This document shows positions 8,263 to 16,150 of a DNA stretch of 64,000 nucleotides, piece by piece. Position numbers and translations under genes: made by a program. Each line of letters begins with the position of its first letter. The first letter of the stretch is position 1. A model generated the notes under the pieces. The model saw nothing but the letters and a program-made list of their open reading frames with translations. It was not told the origin of the DNA and searched no databases. This DNA is from a virus: the IMG/VR virus record IMGVR_UViG_3300042468_000945, positions 1 to 64,000 of that record. The stretch is one strand, 5' to 3'.

Positions 8263-10339
8263 AACAAATCTCAAAACAGAATCTGCTGGTATTATGGCAG
8301 AATCATTCTTTAACATAGACAAAGATAATATACCTTTTATTATGGGTATTCTTAGAAACAATTTATATTCTAACAAGCCACTAGCTTTAATTAGAGAGTA
8401 TAGCTGTAATGCTTTAGATGCTCACAAAGATGCTGGAATTCCAGATAGGCCATTTACTGTACAACTTCCGACAAGGCTTGCTAATGATTTAACCATTCGT
8501 GATTACGGTAAGGGTTTAAGTGAAGATGGTGTTCTAAATGTATTTTCTTCTTATGGTATGTCAACTAAGAGAGATACTAATGAGCAGATTGGTGGATTTG
8601 GTATTGGTTGTAAGTCTGCTTTCTCATATACAAATACTTTTAGAATTACTAGTTATTTTGAAGGAGTTAAGTCAATTTATGAAGCGTATATTGATGAAAC
8701 TAATTTAGGTAAAATTTCTAAATTGTATTCCGAACCTTCAAAAGAAGAGTCTGGTTTAGAAATAAAAATTAATATTCAACCTAAAGATATACAATTATTT
8801 CATGACTGTGCTAAAGAGTTTTTTGTTAATTTTGATGTAATTCCAGACATTAATGAAGATGTTAAGAATCATATTATTACAAGTAAAGAAATATTAGAGA
8901 AGTCAACTTTAGTATCTTTTGAAAACTGGAAATTTTTAGGTTCTCGTTCAAACTACACATGTTTTAAAGTTATTGTAGGAAGTGTTTGTTATCCTGTTAA
9001 TTTAAACTTATTAGGAAACAACAAAGAAATTCAAGATATTGAACGTTCAATTTCTAGCTCGACTATTTTAATTAATTTACCTATTGGTTCTGTTCAGGTT
9101 TCAGCCAGTAGAGAAGCTTTAGAGTATAACACACAAACTATTGAAGTTCTTACTGACAGTCTTATTAAGGCTTATGGTCAGTTAAATACTAAATTACTAG
9201 AAAAAGTTAATTCGTTAGAAACACTCTGGCAAAAAAGATTTTTTATTTACAGAACTAGAAAACATGTAAACAAGTTTTTAACTACGGGCGATAATTATGG
9301 TTGTGTTGATCATTATATGAATCATCCGTATAGTGGTTTTACTAGAAAGTTTGGTGGTCAATTAAGAATAAAATATTCTTATGCTTCTAATTTTAACGAT
9401 GCTAATGGTTTGGCAACTGATAATGAACCTACTCTTTTAATAAATGATAAATCATTTTCTCAGGCAACGGTAGTTAGAAGAGCTAATGCTTGGATAAGAG
9501 ATAATCCAAATGAAAGGTATTATTACATTTGTACTATAGATCAACCTATAGATGAATTTTTAAGTCACGAAGAAATTGTGGGTTGTAAATATGTAAACTT
9601 AGCTGAAATTGTTCCTACAGGTATTAGTAAAAGAACTTATTCTTTACAAGTAGCAGCCGATGAAATTAAAGTATACAAAGGTTGTTCTTATAGTGATAGA
9701 AAATCTGAGAAATGGATTACAGATACCATGAAAACTGATTCTGATCCAAATAGTTTCGTTTATGTAACTACTATTAATAAAGCAACACTAGGTGAAAATA
9801 AGTATGATGAGTATCTTATGTTATACTCATGGCTAAAACTTGAGTTAAAAGATGCCCCAACTTTAATAGCAGTTCAATCTGAAAATGTTCAACCTAATTG
9901 GGTTTCTTTTGAAGCTTGGATGTTAGTAAGAATTAATCAGTTAATGAATGCAAATATTAATTTTAAAGCTGATCTTTATAGGCATTACTTAAAAATTAAT
10001 ATGTCTATTGAAAATTTTACTGTTTTACAAACTCTTGATATTTTAGGAGAGTATGAAAATATATCTAAATTATTAAAAGAACCAAGCCCAGGATTTCCTC
10101 CTGTTTACAAAAGATCAAGTCCTATGTATCTTATTCATGATTACAACACTTCAAGAATAATACATAAGCATATTCCTTTTGATACATTAGATAAGCAACT
10201 TTCCGAACAAGTTACTAAACTAAATAAAGTAATGAATGACACTATTAATAAGTACCCAATTTTGAGATTAATTAATAGTACTAATTTAAAAACATCTCAA
10301 CAATCTATTGACTTTTTAAAACAACATATAAAACTATGA
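8249..10339 (+). CDS. rIIA: rIIA-like GHKL ATPase
   Basis: A 696-residue protein with an N-terminal GHKL (Bergerat-fold) ATPase domain: REYSCNALDAH supplies the Mg-binding Asn, IRDYGKGLSED the D-x-G-x-G box, and GGFGIGCKSAF the glycine lid. This start and the pairing with the next gene match phage T4 rIIA, a membrane-associated protein that governs lysis timing and exclusion phenotypes in T4. The C-terminal half shows no motif I recognise. The stop overlaps the rIIB start by four bases. Confidence 0.9.
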   Translation: MKLIETNLKTESAGIMAESFFNIDKDNIPFIMGILRNNLYSNKPLALIREYSCNALDAHKDAGIPDRPFTVQLPTRLANDLTIRDYGKGLSEDGVLNVFSSYGMSTKRDTNEQIGGFGIGCKSAFSYTNTFRITSYFEGVKSIYEAYIDETNLGKISKLYSEPSKEESGLEIKINIQPKDIQLFHDCAKEFFVNFDVIPDINEDVKNHIITSKEILEKSTLVSFENWKFLGSRSNYTCFKVIVGSVCYPVNLNLLGNNKEIQDIERSISSSTILINLPIGSVQVSASREALEYNTQTIEVLTDSLIKAYGQLNTKLLEKVNSLETLWQKRFFIYRTRKHVNKFLTTGDNYGCVDHYMNHPYSGFTRKFGGQLRIKYSYASNFNDANGLATDNEPTLLINDKSFSQATVVRRANAWIRDNPNERYYYICTIDQPIDEFLSHEEIVGCKYVNLAEIVPTGISKRTYSLQVAADEIKVYKGCSYSDRKSEKWITDTMKTDSDPNSFVYVTTINKATLGENKYDEYLMLYSWLKLELKDAPTLIAVQSENVQPNWVSFEAWMLVRINQLMNANINFKADLYRHYLKINMSIENFTVLQTLDILGEYENISKLLKEPSPGFPPVYKRSSPMYLIHDYNTSRIIHKHIPFDTLDKQLSEQVTKLNKVMNDTINKYPILRLINSTNLKTSQQSIDFLKQHIKL

Positions 10340-11160
10340 ACACACCTCCATTCAATTATGTAGAGAATTTCTCCCTTACCGTTATTTTTGATGGTACTCC
10401 TTTTACTGTAAAGAACACTGATCCAAATTTCAATACTTGTGTAGAGCATTTAAAGAATCAAGATTTTGAGTCTCTTAAAGATTCTATTTCTATTGTAAAT
10501 AGTTTTAATAAAACACTATATACTTATGAAAATATTGAGATTAGAGGTAACTCTGTTTACTTTGGTGGACAAGAAGTATCTAGTTTCATTACTGAAAAGA
10601 TTATAGATTTCTTCTATCAAGGGTTACCTTATGAGCCTTTAGTTAAGTTCTTTGCAAAGTTGCAAGAGAATCCATCTAAACGTGCTGTAGATGAGCTTTA
10701 TACATTCTTACAACATAAGCATATGCCTATTGCTGAGAATGGAAACTTTTTAGCTTACAAAGGAGTAGGAAATGACTACTTTTCAATTCGGAGTGGTAAT
10801 GCGGTACTATTAAAAGGTATTTCTTATGGTGGAAAGATTTATAATGGTATTGGTAGTATTATTGAAGTAGTTAGAAATTATGTAGATGATGATAAGAATA
10901 GGGGATGTTCTCAAGGTCTTCACGTTGGTAGTTACGATTATGCTAATAATTGGAGAGGTTCTACTGGTAAGCTATTAATGGTTGAGGTAAACCCTAAAGA
11001 TGTTGTTAGTGTTCCATTAGATTGTGAATGTCAAAAACTTAGAACTTGTAAGTATAAAGTTATTTCAGAAATTGAAGCACCTTATCCTGATCTTGTTTAT
11101 TTAAACAATTTAGATAACTATAACGAAGACGAAGAAGAATATGAAGATTATTCTTATTAA
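10336..11160 (+). CDS. rIIB: rIIB-like protein
   Basis: A 274-residue homologue of T4 rIIB: the core block around MPIAENGNFLAYKGVGNDY and the SQGLHVGSYDYA segment is the conserved signature of this family. The C terminus is strongly acidic (NEDEEEYEDYSY). It is coupled to rIIA by an ATGA overlap, as in T4. In T4 the two proteins act together at the membrane; the exact biochemical role is unclear. In this genome the pair sits between the two ribonucleotide reductase genes. Confidence 0.88.
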   Translation: MNTPPFNYVENFSLTVIFDGTPFTVKNTDPNFNTCVEHLKNQDFESLKDSISIVNSFNKTLYTYENIEIRGNSVYFGGQEVSSFITEKIIDFFYQGLPYEPLVKFFAKLQENPSKRAVDELYTFLQHKHMPIAENGNFLAYKGVGNDYFSIRSGNAVLLKGISYGGKIYNGIGSIIEVVRNYVDDDKNRGCSQGLHVGSYDYANNWRGSTGKLLMVEVNPKDVVSVPLDCECQKLRTCKYKVISEIEAPYPDLVYLNNLDNYNEDEEEYEDYSY

Positions 11161-11163
11161 GTA

Positions 11164-11388
11164 ATGTTTATTGACTACGACGAATACGATACTAAGACTG
11201 CCTTATCCTCAGAATCTTTTTATTATAAAAATAATCTTAGTATCCATTTTTGTAGGGGTGATGTTGAGATTTCAAGAACTGAATATAACCCCTACAGGTT
11301 TATAATACATACATTAAATACTTATACTAATGAACTAGAAGTTTGTATTCATAAGGGAACAGATTTTTGGGAGGATTTTAATTTATGA
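11164..11388 (+). CDS. Small hypothetical protein (74 aa)
   Basis: ORF of 74 residues that starts three bases after rIIB and ends in a four-base overlap with the next gene. It is acidic, with many aromatic residues, and beta-strand-like in its middle (YRFIIHTLNTY). No recognised family. Tight packing in the operon supports it being expressed. Confidence 0.5.
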   Translation: MFIDYDEYDTKTALSSESFYYKNNLSIHFCRGDVEISRTEYNPYRFIIHTLNTYTNELEVCIHKGTDFWEDFNL

Positions 11389-11645
11389 TTCTTAGAAATT
11401 TTTATAGTAAACTTCGTACAGCTTATAGGTATATGAATAGTACAGATTTATTAGACATAGAATATAATAATAACTCAAAATTTATAGAGCTTATAATTGT
11501 TGATACTACAAAAACATCAGCAAATTTTCAATATAAATACTATATTGAAACAGAAAAAACAACCTCAACTAAAAAATGTTATGTTTATAGTCATATAAAT
11601 GACTGTATAGCATACATACCAAAATATAAGATTGTAGAGAAATGA
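11385..11645 (+). CDS. Small hypothetical protein (86 aa)
   Basis: ORF of 86 residues with ATGA overlaps at both ends, to the preceding small gene and to nrdB. The protein is basic and Tyr/Asn-rich (FIELIIVDTTKTS in the middle) with no recognised domain. Its place between rIIB and nrdB makes it part of the same translationally coupled chain. Confidence 0.5.
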   Translation: MILRNFYSKLRTAYRYMNSTDLLDIEYNNNSKFIELIIVDTTKTSANFQYKYYIETEKTTSTKKCYVYSHINDCIAYIPKYKIVEK

Positions 11646-12706
11646 AAACTGTAATGAATTTTAACAATGTTGATCCAAGATCAGAACCTCTTTTCTTGGG
11701 CGAATCTTTGTCTTTACAAAGATATGACCGTCTAAAGTATCCAACATTCTATAAATTAGCTCAAGCTCAAGAGAAACAATATTGGCAAGCAGAAGAGGTT
11801 AGTCTTTTAAAAGATAGAAATGACTACAAAGCTTTAACACCAGTTGAGAAGTTTATCTTTGATAGTAACTTAAAATACCAAACGCTTGGCGATAGTTGTC
11901 TTTCTAGGTCTATTGATACTATCAAGGCATATGTTAGTAACCCAGAATTAGAAGCTTGTTTTGGTGTATGGAGTTTCTTTGAAAGTAATATTCACTCTAG
12001 AAGCTATTCTCACATTCTAAAGAATGTATATGCTGATGAAAGTGTGTTTTGGGATTCCATTTTAGAAGACAAGGAAATTATAAATAGGTTAACTAGATTT
12101 ACTAGTTCTTATGATAATATCTTTGAAGATGATGCTAAGTCATTAAGACATAGAATTTTTAATGCTATCGTTGAAACTAATGTAACTGAAAGCTTATCAT
12201 TCTATGTATCGTTTGCTTGTTCATTCTTCTTTGCAGCTAAGGGTGTAATGGAAGGTAATGGTAAGATTATCAAGTTCATTGAAAAAGATGAAATTCTTCA
12301 TGCTGCAATTACAACTGAACTATTAAAAATATTTAAGGATGTCCCAGAAGAAGGATTCCAAGACATTTATGATGAAGCTAAGATTGTAGAATCATTTAGA
12401 GTTGGTGTTGAAAATGAAAAGCAATGGGCAGATTATCTATTTTCCCAAGGTGACTTATTAGGTTTAACTATTGAACAGTTTAAACTATTTGCAGAGTATA
12501 GAGCAAACGAAAGATTAGCTATTTTGAAAATTGATCCAATCTTTGAAAAGCAAAAGCAAAATCCATTAGGTAGCTGGTACCAAGAGTTTATTAGACCTAA
12601 AGCAGTCCAGGTGGCTCCACAAGAGTCTGAATTAGGAGCTAACTACTTAATTGGGGCAAGAGACTCTTCTATTGCTAAAGACGATTTTGAAGGATTTGAA
12701 CTATAA
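11642..12706 (+). CDS. nrdB: Ribonucleotide reductase class Ia, small subunit
   Basis: A 354-residue R2 subunit that generates the tyrosyl radical for NrdA. IHSRSYSHI carries H118 and the radical tyrosine Y122. VTESLSFYVSFACSFFFA carries a conserved helix with an iron-ligand Glu, and EKDEILH holds the last Glu/His ligand pair. The Glu before H118 is four residues away (ESNIH) rather than three as in the E. coli ETIH that I recall. The C-terminal tail (DDFEGFEL) would dock on NrdA. It overlaps the previous gene by four bases. The pair would raise dNTP supply for phage DNA synthesis. Confidence 0.94.
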   Translation: MKTVMNFNNVDPRSEPLFLGESLSLQRYDRLKYPTFYKLAQAQEKQYWQAEEVSLLKDRNDYKALTPVEKFIFDSNLKYQTLGDSCLSRSIDTIKAYVSNPELEACFGVWSFFESNIHSRSYSHILKNVYADESVFWDSILEDKEIINRLTRFTSSYDNIFEDDAKSLRHRIFNAIVETNVTESLSFYVSFACSFFFAAKGVMEGNGKIIKFIEKDEILHAAITTELLKIFKDVPEEGFQDIYDEAKIVESFRVGVENEKQWADYLFSQGDLLGLTIEQFKLFAEYRANERLAILKIDPIFEKQKQNPLGSWYQEFIRPKAVQVAPQESELGANYLIGARDSSIAKDDFEGFEL

Positions 12707-12710
12707 GTTA

Positions 12711-13100
12711 ATGGAACTTAAAGCATTTAAAGATCGAGTATTTGATCCTACTGAACCTGTTGAAGTTTATAGGAACTTACATTTAAAAGGTAGAGTATAT
12801 TCTATTAGACAAAAAGGAAAGGTTATAGGACATACAAGTAATATAAACCTTATCCATTGTAAGTTTATTGTAGGTCAAAAGTCTAGAGAACGTGCAGTAA
12901 GGGCTGCTGGTAGGAATGTCCATGCTTGGATTAAGGGGTATGTTGATGAAACTAATGTACCTTTTGTCAAACATAAAAGAGTTGGATATAATCCTTTTAA
13001 ACACACATCTTTTGTAGATATCTTTAATGCTCCTGTTACAGAATCAGAACTTGTAAAAATAATAGAAGGAGATGTATTAGTTAATGTCAAATTGGATTAA
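12711..13100 (+). CDS. Conserved phage-type hypothetical protein (129 aa)
   Basis: Basic protein of 129 residues. Segments VEVYRNLHLKGRVYSIRQ, KVIGHTSNI, and RAAGRNVHAWIKG look like a family of small proteins I recall from phages and bacteria with the pattern N-L-H..., V-I-A-H and R-K-N-V-H-A, of unknown function. I chose the ATG at 12711, four bases after the nrdB stop, over an upstream TTG that would overlap nrdB by 56 bases. It overlaps the next gene by 17 bases. Confidence 0.6.
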   Translation: MELKAFKDRVFDPTEPVEVYRNLHLKGRVYSIRQKGKVIGHTSNINLIHCKFIVGQKSRERAVRAAGRNVHAWIKGYVDETNVPFVKHKRVGYNPFKHTSFVDIFNAPVTESELVKIIEGDVLVNVKLD

Positions 13101-13422
13101 AGTAGACGATTTAAATAACTATAAAGATGTAGCAGAGAATAAGAAACATGTTTTAATTAGATACTACAAGTCTGGTAAAAGTTATCGTACTAAGCACTCA
13201 AAGATTTATGTCATTACTGAGGGGTATTATGATCCTTTGACAGTAAGAGTGTATACTAGAAATGATGGTTCTACTTATAGTGTTGAAATGTCAGGTCATT
13301 GGAATGATGCTTTAGGTAGATTAATACAAGATACGAAAGCAAAGAAGTCTGTTAGTATTGTAAGCCATTTTATGGAGTTACCAGAATTTAAAGAAGAGAA
13401 AAACAATGTCAAAACCAACTGA
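13084..13422 (+). CDS. Hypothetical protein (112 aa)
   Basis: ORF of 112 residues, basic and beta-rich in appearance (KIYVITEGYYDPLTVRVYT), starting 17 bases inside the previous gene and ending 17 bases inside the next. No motif recognised. Position in the compact rightward operon is the main support. Confidence 0.5.
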   Translation: MSNWIKVDDLNNYKDVAENKKHVLIRYYKSGKSYRTKHSKIYVITEGYYDPLTVRVYTRNDGSTYSVEMSGHWNDALGRLIQDTKAKKSVSIVSHFMELPEFKEEKNNVKTN

Positions 13423-13636
13423 ATACACTATTGATATAATTGCCCCTTTTGGGGATTATAAAGGAACTAGACTTCTTACAATAACGTACTACGATGATGT
13501 TGTTACTAGTATTAAATTTCGTGAAAGAGATGGGTCAATGGGTTCACTAGTAATTTCTTCTTTCCAAACTGATCCATGTGAAAATTGTGAAAATTGTGAA
13601 GGTTGTGCAGATTGTGTTCCAGGAGAACCATATTAA
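13406..13636 (+). CDS. Small protein ending in a CxxC ladder
   Basis: ORF of 76 residues. The N-terminal 50 residues look like a small beta domain. The C terminus is CENCENCEGCADC, five cysteines spaced exactly three apart, encoded by an imperfect nine-base tandem repeat. Such a ladder could bind zinc or an iron-sulphur cluster, but acidic residues between the cysteines are more typical of metal binding than of nucleic-acid binding; this is inference. It overlaps the previous gene by 17 bases. Confidence 0.5.
   Translation: MSKPTEYTIDIIAPFGDYKGTRLLTITYYDDVVTSIKFRERDGSMGSLVISSFQTDPCENCENCEGCADCVPGEPY
13577..13615 (+). repeat. Nine-base tandem repeat encoding the CxxC ladder
   Basis: Unit TGTGAAAAT, two near-perfect copies followed by two diverged copies and a final TGT. 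Each unit encodes Cys plus two residues (CEN, CEN, CEG, CAD, C). The pattern suggests growth of the cysteine ladder by unit duplication. It lies wholly inside the preceding 76-residue ORF. Confidence 0.7.
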
Positions 13637-13638
13637 AT

Positions 13639-13875
13639 ATGATAACAAACGATAAAATAAATAAATTAATTGAAGCTATTGAAAAAAATACTTCTAGAAG
13701 AACTCTTAGTGATAATGACGACTACGTATATGAAGCATGTGGTGGAAATTTTGACGATGCTTATAGCCTTGGTAGAGAAGATGGTATAACTGATTTTTCT
13801 CGTGACTTAATGAATATATTAGAATTACCATATACTATTGAAGAGGAAGAAGACTACGAAGGAGAACAAGAATAA
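13639..13875 (+). CDS. Small acidic hypothetical protein (78 aa)
   Basis: ORF of 78 residues with a very acidic tail (IEEEEDYEGEQE). I chose the ATG at 13639, two bases after the previous stop, rather than an upstream non-ATG start that would overlap the cysteine-ladder gene. The region GGNFDDAYSLGREDG resembles the short helix-loop motifs of many phage small proteins, but I cannot name a family. Confidence 0.5.
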   Translation: MITNDKINKLIEAIEKNTSRRTLSDNDDYVYEACGGNFDDAYSLGREDGITDFSRDLMNILELPYTIEEEEDYEGEQE

Positions 13876-13876
13876 T

Positions 13877-14233
13877 ATGAATATTCAAGATCAAATAACT
13901 GGAGCGTATGTTACTCCACTAATAACAGCAGAAAAGGCATTAGTAAAAACCAATGAAAGACGTAAATATTTTGAAGTTGTAGATAGTCAACTCAATAAAA
14001 TTTCAAAGAAAATAAACTATGAAACAAAATACAGTGGAGCAAAGAATATTAAGTGGAAAATTACTTCAGGAAGTACTAGAAGTTTATTGGATGCTGTAGA
14101 AGAATTAGTCAAAGCTGGTTACTTAATACTTGATAATAGTTTTAAACCAATTGATACAGCAGATCCTTCTTGGCCTTTAGATAAGGAAGAAATAATTATT
14201 AGTTGGGAATTAGATAGAAAAGAGGAAGAGTAA
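13877..14233 (+). CDS. Hypothetical protein (118 aa)
   Basis: ORF of 118 residues from the ATG one base after the previous stop; an upstream in-frame start would overlap by about 40 bases and is less likely. It is helical and charged. The end (DKEEIIISWELDRKEEE) is strongly acidic, like its neighbours. No domain recognised. Confidence 0.5.
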   Translation: MNIQDQITGAYVTPLITAEKALVKTNERRKYFEVVDSQLNKISKKINYETKYSGAKNIKWKITSGSTRSLLDAVEELVKAGYLILDNSFKPIDTADPSWPLDKEEIIISWELDRKEEE

Positions 14234-14235
14234 TA

Positions 14236-14790
14236 ATGTGCTATATGAAACCAGACTACGGACCATTTAATGATCCTTTAAAAGGAATTCCTAGAAATCC
14301 TAATCAACAACCTATTAGAGATTTTCCTAAAAATGTTCCTTGGAGACTTAATCCAAATGAAAAGAAATGGCCTCCAACTCATCCAAGTCCACTAGATGAT
14401 GCACCTCTAAATGTTCATGACAAATTAAATAATTTAATTTATACCAAGTGTTCAATTGAAGAAGCTACGCACCTTAAAAATTTAAAAACTAATAAGCTTT
14501 ACTTAAAAAGTCCTCAGAGAACAGATAAAAATACTTTTAAAGTAGTTAAAAATGAGGTGTGGGTTAGTGAGGGTTTATCATTAATTTGTGCTATTAATAT
14601 TAATGATATAAATTATAGTGTTTACGAGCCTTTAAAGGATAGGTTTAAAAATATTAACCTTGAAGGTAACATTATATCTACTGATTATGATTCAATCAAT
14701 TTTACAACTAAAATAACTATAGTAGTAAATGGAAACCATGTTGGTCTTGATCTTTCAACTGATAAAGTAAAAATAACTTCATTAGATTAA
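14236..14790 (+). CDS. Hypothetical protein with proline-rich N terminus
   Basis: ORF of 184 residues, two bases after the previous stop. Residues 1-60 are proline-rich (PRNPNQQPIRDFPKNVP and PPTHPSPLDDAP) and likely disordered. The remainder is beta-rich and has a SIEEATHLKNLKTNKLYLKS segment. No family recognised. A 40-base untranslated gap follows, in which I see no clear promoter or terminator. Confidence 0.5.
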   Translation: MCYMKPDYGPFNDPLKGIPRNPNQQPIRDFPKNVPWRLNPNEKKWPPTHPSPLDDAPLNVHDKLNNLIYTKCSIEEATHLKNLKTNKLYLKSPQRTDKNTFKVVKNEVWVSEGLSLICAININDINYSVYEPLKDRFKNINLEGNIISTDYDSINFTTKITIVVNGNHVGLDLSTDKVKITSLD

Positions 14791-14830
14791 ATTTTCATAA
14801 GAATAAAAGTAAATAAAATGAAAAATTATT

Positions 14831-15112
14831 ATGGAAAAAACACCAATTTATTATGCTAGAGTTAAGTATGTAAATACTGTAACTCAAGTAGCTGATGTCC
14901 TTGTTCCTATCTATGAGGAAGATTTAAAGGACAGTACTATGGTTGAAGTTGTAGAAGCATCTGAAAGGGTTGCTTTAAAGAACCAACATTTACTTGATAA
15001 CAAAGACTCAGTACTAAAAATAGAAAAAGTTTCTACTTACCACCAAGTTCTTGGATTTGCTCCTGTTGATTCTAATGGGGAAGTAATAGAAGAAGAGTTT
15101 GTTGAGTTGTAA
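14831..15112 (+). CDS. Small hypothetical protein (93 aa)
   Basis: ORF of 93 residues with a beta-strand-like, acidic sequence (VADVLVPIYEEDL, VEVVEASERVAL). An overlapping ATG at 14818 in another frame yields only a short peptide. The stop is two bases before the next ATG. Function unknown. Confidence 0.5.
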   Translation: MEKTPIYYARVKYVNTVTQVADVLVPIYEEDLKDSTMVEVVEASERVALKNQHLLDNKDSVLKIEKVSTYHQVLGFAPVDSNGEVIEEEFVEL

Positions 15113-15114
15113 TT

Positions 15115-15375
15115 ATGTCTATTTCTGAATATGCAGATCTACAACACTTTGTGTTAAGAACCTGCCCTTACTATGCATTCTTATTAAATCTTCCAAGTGA
15201 TTCAGAATTTTTGTGTTACTCTTGGAAGAAAAAATACAATGATTACCCTATCCTAGAAAAAGAACCCATATATCAGGGAAAAGCAATCGTCTCTAGAAAT
15301 AAAATACCTCTGGTCTTAGTTCCTTTTTATATAAAAGAACAAGATAAATATATTTTTGGAAGTCTGATTACTTAA
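15115..15375 (+). CDS. Small hypothetical protein (86 aa)
   Basis: ORF of 86 residues, aromatic-rich, with no recognised motif (starts MSISEYADLQHF). Its TAATG junction with the following gene shows coupling. It is the second to last gene of the rightward operon. Confidence 0.5.
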   Translation: MSISEYADLQHFVLRTCPYYAFLLNLPSDSEFLCYSWKKKYNDYPILEKEPIYQGKAIVSRNKIPLVLVPFYIKEQDKYIFGSLIT

Positions 15376-15659
15376 TGAATATTATAAATGTGCTATTAGC
15401 ATTTCTGTCCTTTTTACTTTCCTTCACTAAAAAAGTTTTAGATGAAGACTACTCTGATTTAAATAAAATTAAATCTGCTATAGTTAACTTAAATGAGATA
15501 ACTATGTCTTGCTTCTCTTTTATTTCTTTCTTTGTTGCTTCTTTTAGAATTCTTATACAAGATATTTATGAAAACAATGTTTCTAATTTTTTTCATTATC
15601 ATTTAAATAAGAATCACCCTAAAATTTACTTCCTATTTAAAAATAACTACAGCAATTAA
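15375..15659 (+). CDS. Small membrane protein, last gene of the rightward operon
   Basis: ORF of 94 residues with two probable membrane segments: residues about 3-18 (IINVLLAFLSFLLSF) and about 42-62 (around CFSFISFFVASFRILI). Between them is a charged loop. Two-helix proteins of this size include phage holins, but the gene is far from the endolysin gene and its C terminus is polar and Asn/His-rich, so holin is only a possibility. Its stop codon lies inside the terminator palindrome. Confidence 0.5.
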   Translation: MNIINVLLAFLSFLLSFTKKVLDEDYSDLNKIKSAIVNLNEITMSCFSFISFFVASFRILIQDIYENNVSNFFHYHLNKNHPKIYFLFKNNYSN

Positions 15660-15673
15660 TTGCTGTAGTTATT
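15642..15673 (-). terminator. Perfect 32-bp palindrome, leftward terminator
   Basis: Two 16-base arms (AATAACTACAGCAATT and its exact complement) with no spacer, centred between 15657 and 15658. Read leftward the stem is followed by TTTTTAAATAGG, giving the U-run of an intrinsic terminator for the long leftward unit. Read rightward the U-run is absent. The rightward gene 15375-15659 ends within it. Confidence 0.8.
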
Positions 15674-15686
15674 GACTTTCACTATA

Positions 15687-15713
15687 ACCCTACTTTTTAG
15701 TGGGGTATTTTTT
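15687..15713 (+). terminator. Rightward intrinsic terminator
   Basis: Stem ACCCTACT / AGTGGGGT (8 pairs, one G-U) around a TTTT loop, followed by ATTTTTT. This is a standard Rho-independent terminator for the rightward replication operon. Together with the palindrome 14 bases to its left it separates the two converging transcription units. Confidence 0.85.
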
Positions 15714-15728
15714 AAGCGGAATTTTTTC

Positions 15729-16109
15729 TTACTTGCTTAATTCCAGACCAACCGTAAGATCAGCTGTTACGCCTCTTACATTATTGAGCCTGATTCTAAG
15801 ACCAGGTGTTTTAAGGGTTTTAAGATCTACTTTGACGGTCTGAGTATAGAGAGGAAGTCCAAATCCGTCTAATACCAGAGAAGCTTCAAAGTTTGCTTCC
15901 TTGTCGTCAACAGAAACAATTTTAAGGACAAGATCAACTGGTCCAGGAATACCAACTACTCTTGATGTGGTAGAAGGTAAGTTAACCTTTCCAAGATCAA
16001 CTGTTTCGTTTACTTTAGTCGTATATGTTCTGTTTATTTTAATTCCAAATGGGAGATTAACTCTAAACTTAACACTTAAGGGGCCAGTAATAGTTACTTT
16101 TGCGTTCAT
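15729..16109 (-). CDS. Beta-rich hypothetical protein, last gene of leftward unit
   Basis: ORF of 126 residues with alternating hydrophobic and polar residues throughout (KVTITGPLSVKFRVNLPFG), suggesting a beta-sandwich. No Cys and no recognised motif. A good ribosome-binding stretch AAGGAA lies 8 bases before the ATG. It is separated from the tail spike gene by a small rightward gene and may have its own promoter. A structural or accessory virion role is possible from its place next to the tail spike, but unproven. Confidence 0.6.
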   Translation of the reverse strand: MNAKVTITGPLSVKFRVNLPFGIKINRTYTTKVNETVDLGKVNLPSTTSRVVGIPGPVDLVLKIVSVDDKEANFEASLVLDGFGLPLYTQTVKVDLKTLKTPGLRIRLNNVRGVTADLTVGLELSK

Positions 16110-16130
16110 TTATTTTGTTCCTTATAGTGG

Positions 16131-16136
16131 ATTATA
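16131..16136 (-). promoter_or_regulatory. Possible -10 box (TATAAT) for 15729-16109
   Basis: On the leftward strand TATAAT is preceded by GTGTAA, and the following AAGGAACA lies just before the ATG at 16109. No -35 match is seen at 16-18 bases upstream (TCGCCC at that place). It would serve the beta-rich gene, which is cut off from upstream leftward transcription only by an opposite-strand gene. Weak support. Confidence 0.3.
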
Positions 16137-16150
16137 TTACACTACTAATT

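Noticed and set aside
12783-13090. Two leftward ORFs within 12711-13100
   Set aside because: Antisense to a small conserved-looking gene inside a compact rightward operon; no ribosome-binding site in an operon context.
15375-15659. Firm holin call for the two-helix protein
   Set aside because: It is in the rightward replication unit, away from the amidase, and has a long polar C terminus; size and two helices alone do not prove it.
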